Below are positions 41,370 to 43,089 of a stretch of DNA of 43,089 nucleotides, piece after piece (position 1 is the stretch's first letter; every line of letters starts with the position of its first letter). This DNA comes from Actinomycetales bacterium UBA1416. Lineage in GTDB: Bacteria; Actinomycetota; Actinomycetes; Actinomycetales; Actinomycetaceae. Location: assembly GCA_002304945.1 (NCBI GenBank), contig DBPQ01000025.1:1-43089 (forward strand). Reading direction: 5' to 3'. Under the pieces are notes generated by a model. The model was not told where the DNA came from. It searched no databases and was given only the letters and a program-made list of their open reading frames with translations. A program made the position numbers and the translations under genes.

Positions 41370-43089
41370 CTCGGCAGGCACGGCGCGCCGCGGCGCCAGC
41401 ACTGCGGGGCACCACCCACGCAGGCTGTTCAGGAACGCGACCTCCAGCGCCCGATCGAGGTCCGCCACGGTGAGGTCGGCCTCGCGCAGGCGCCCGGCCT
41501 CCAGCAACTCCTCCCGGAGGACCCCGGGCAGGAGCCCCACCGCCGCCGGGGGAGTGAGCCACTCGCCGCCGATCCGCAGGGCGATGTTGCCGGTGGTGCA
41601 CTCGGTCAGGGCACCGTCCGGGGTGTGGGAGACGACGTCGAACACGTCCGGGGCGGCCGCGGCGCGCAGCGTGTCCCAGTGGGCGCGGTGCGTGGTCTTG
41701 TGCTCGAGGACCGGACGGAGGAACCCGGTGGGATCCAGGGGTTGACCGGCCAGGGCGAGCCGGACCGGCAGCGGTGTGGTCGGCGCCGGCAGCACGGCGA
41801 GGGCGCCGCCGTCGTGACCGGCGGTGAGGCGGAGGCGGTGGCGTCCGATGGGGTGCGCGACCGCGGCCTCGCCGAGGAGTCGCTCCACCCGGGCGCGGTC
41901 GAACGGGAGGCCGAACGAGGCGCAGGTGCGTGCGAGGCGGGCCAGGTGCCGTTCCCGGCGCGCGATCCGGCCGCCGTCCAGGAGCATCGTCTCGAGGGCC
42001 TCCAGGGGAGTCCCGCCGAGGAACGCCTGCTTGGCACGCCACTCCCGCCGTTCGGACTCGGCCGTCGAGTCCGCCACGATCCCGCTGCCGATGCCGCACA
42101 CGAAGGTGCCGCCGTCGCGCTCCACGGTGCGGATGGGGACGTTGAACACCGCCTCACCCCCCGGCCGGATGACGCCGAGCGCTCCGCAGTACCAGCCGCG
42201 CGGCCGCCGCTCCAGGTCGGCGATCACCTCCATGGCCCGCACCTTCGGCGCGCCGGTGACCGAACCACAGGGAAACAGCGCGCCCATGACGTCGGCCAGG
42301 GCGACGCCCGGCCGGGTCTCGCCCGCGACGGTGGAGACGAGTTGCCACACGGTCGGGAGGGCGACGAGTTCGAACAGTCCCTCCACCCGAATGGAGCCCG
42401 GCTCGCACACGCGGGAGAGGTCGTTGCGCAGCAGGTCGACGATCATGACGTTCTCGGCGCGGTCCTTCTCGCTGCCCCGGAGTGCCTCCGGCGGCGTGCC
42501 CCGGGGGGCGGTGCCCTTCATGGGCTGCGTCGTGATCACGCTGTCCGCGAGGTGGAGGAACAGTTCGGGGGAGACGCTGGCCACCCCGGCTGCGGCGGAG
42601 TAGAAGGCCCACCCGCCGGGCTGGGCGGCGGCGAGCGCCGCGAACAGCTCGAACAGGTCGACCCCCGCCTCCGCGCGCAGCCGCGTGGTCAGGTTGACCT
42701 GGTAGCAGTCACCCGCGGCGATGTGCTCGGCCACGTTCGCGATCGCCTCATCCGCGGCCATCTGTGTGCGGGCGCCGAAGGCGTCGTCGTCCCTCCAGTC
42801 GAGCGGCACCGGGGCAACGGTGTCCGGCCACGGCTCCGGGGTGCCGGCGTACGCCTCGAAGTGGGCGGGCGGCGCCGCCGGCGGGTGGGTCGCCTGTGCC
42901 CCGTCCCAGGCGCCGCCGCCCTCGTAGCGCACGCCGCCGATCACCCAGGCGCCGGCCCGCGCGAGCGCCTCGGCGTGGGCCACCACCCGCGGGACGTCGG
43001 CCACGCGGGTGGCGAGCAGTGTCTGTGCGGGTGGAGCCGTGAAGGCACCGCGGAGGCGCGGTCCGGTGCGGTCCCGGGGATCGGCGGGG
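41367..43089 (-). CDS. pabB: Aminodeoxychorismate synthase component I fused to aminodeoxychorismate lyase (PabB-PabC), 5' partial
   Basis: The frame is open to the window edge, so the start is missing; GTG 43004 is only internal. The N-terminal chorismate-binding domain has AGDCYQVNLTTRL, TQPMKGTAPRG, ENVMIVDLLRNDLSRV and FPCGSVTGAPKVRAMEVI. The C-terminal part is a PLP fold-type IV lyase with ETMLLDGGRIARRERHLARL, the likely Schiff-base Lys in EHKTTHRAHWD, and LTECTTGNIAL. Together they turn chorismate into 4-aminobenzoate for folate, with a separate PabA glutaminase. Such PabB-PabC fusions are known in bacteria. Confidence 0.92.
   Translation of the reverse strand, partial: PADPRDRTGPRLRGAFTAPPAQTLLATRVADVPRVVAHAEALARAGAWVIGGVRYEGGGAWDGAQATHPPAAPPAHFEAYAGTPEPWPDTVAPVPLDWRDDDAFGARTQMAADEAIANVAEHIAAGDCYQVNLTTRLRAEAGVDLFELFAALAAAQPGGWAFYSAAAGVASVSPELFLHLADSVITTQPMKGTAPRGTPPEALRGSEKDRAENVMIVDLLRNDLSRVCEPGSIRVEGLFELVALPTVWQLVSTVAGETRPGVALADVMGALFPCGSVTGAPKVRAMEVIADLERRPRGWYCGALGVIRPGGEAVFNVPIRTVERDGGTFVCGIGSGIVADSTAESERREWRAKQAFLGGTPLEALETMLLDGGRIARRERHLARLARTCASFGLPFDRARVERLLGEAAVAHPIGRHRLRLTAGHDGGALAVLPAPTTPLPVRLALAGQPLDPTGFLRPVLEHKTTHRAHWDTLRAAAAPDVFDVVSHTPDGALTECTTGNIALRIGGEWLTPPAAVGLLPGVLREELLEAGRLREADLTVADLDRALEVAFLNSLRGWCPAVLAPRRAVPAE

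Overview
The window is about 43 kb of very GC-rich, gene-dense DNA (estimated by eye at roughly 70% G+C or more). Coding is nearly continuous, with many ATGA, GTGA and TGATG start/stop overlaps and frequent GTG starts. Gene content and order point to a high-GC Actinomycetota. From memory, two blocks follow the Mycobacterium tuberculosis order: Rv1691-Rv1700 (TPR protein, HAD phosphatase, small ORF, tlyA, nadK, recN, steA, steB/mctB, pyrG, Nudix) and Rv1456c-Rv1488 (ctaA, ABC pair, sufR-B-D-C-S-U-T, ABC-F, fabG, fabI, nfeD, SPFH). The extra genes (MraY-like, MurJ, DUF3099, heliorhodopsin) suggest a non-mycobacterial lineage, perhaps Micrococcales. That placement is inference.

Layout. (1) 1-13731, plus strand: a long co-directional run from a 5'-truncated TPR protein through G3P-phosphatase-like HAD, TlyA, NAD kinase and RecN to an envelope and cell-separation module (SteA, SteB/MctB, MraY-like protein, MurJ, GT4), then pyrG and a Nudix hydrolase. 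(2) 13747-16293, minus: ABC ATPase, ABC-2 permease and heme A synthase, divergent from suf. (3) 16402-24141, plus: SufR regulator and a complete SUF iron-sulfur operon with a Rieske ferredoxin inside it, ending in a coupled CapA-like membrane-anchored protein. (4) 24138-26611, minus: APC amino acid permease and a zinc metallopeptidase. (5) 26711-31489: ABC-F ATPase, then SURF1 and DUF3099 on the minus strand, divergent from fabG-fabI-sixA. (6) 31496-35836: DUF1015 protein, unknown protein and glgC on the minus strand, divergent from glycogen synthase glgA, which is followed by a perfect 18-bp hairpin. (7) 35919-40300, plus: ModF-like ABC ATPase, NfeD, SPFH protein, SpoU methyltransferase, heliorhodopsin and a 73-aa two-helix membrane protein. 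(8) 40302-end, minus: YbaK-type protein, TrmL-like methyltransferase and a PabB-PabC fusion cut by the window end.

The genes form connected themes. SUF makes Fe-S clusters under a four-cysteine SufR. CtaA and SURF1 serve cytochrome oxidase assembly. FabG and FabI form a fatty-acid elongation pair, GlgC and GlgA the glycogen or maltose-1-phosphate branch, and SteA/SteB/MraY-like/MurJ/GT4 an envelope cluster.

The most unusual signals are regulatory. Eight genes have a TANNNT hexamer 6-8 nt before the start codon and little or no Shine-Dalgarno, which suggests leaderless mRNAs. At three junctions (GT4/pyrG, ABC permease/ctaA, pabBC/trmL) the TAG stop codon of the upstream gene is itself the first half of that -10 hexamer. 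The heliorhodopsin promoter carries an 8-bp direct repeat exactly in its -35/spacer region, and the gene is followed one base later by the unknown two-helix protein. No tRNA, rRNA, CRISPR, insertion sequence or prophage was recognised. No gene-free stretch exceeds about 110 bp.
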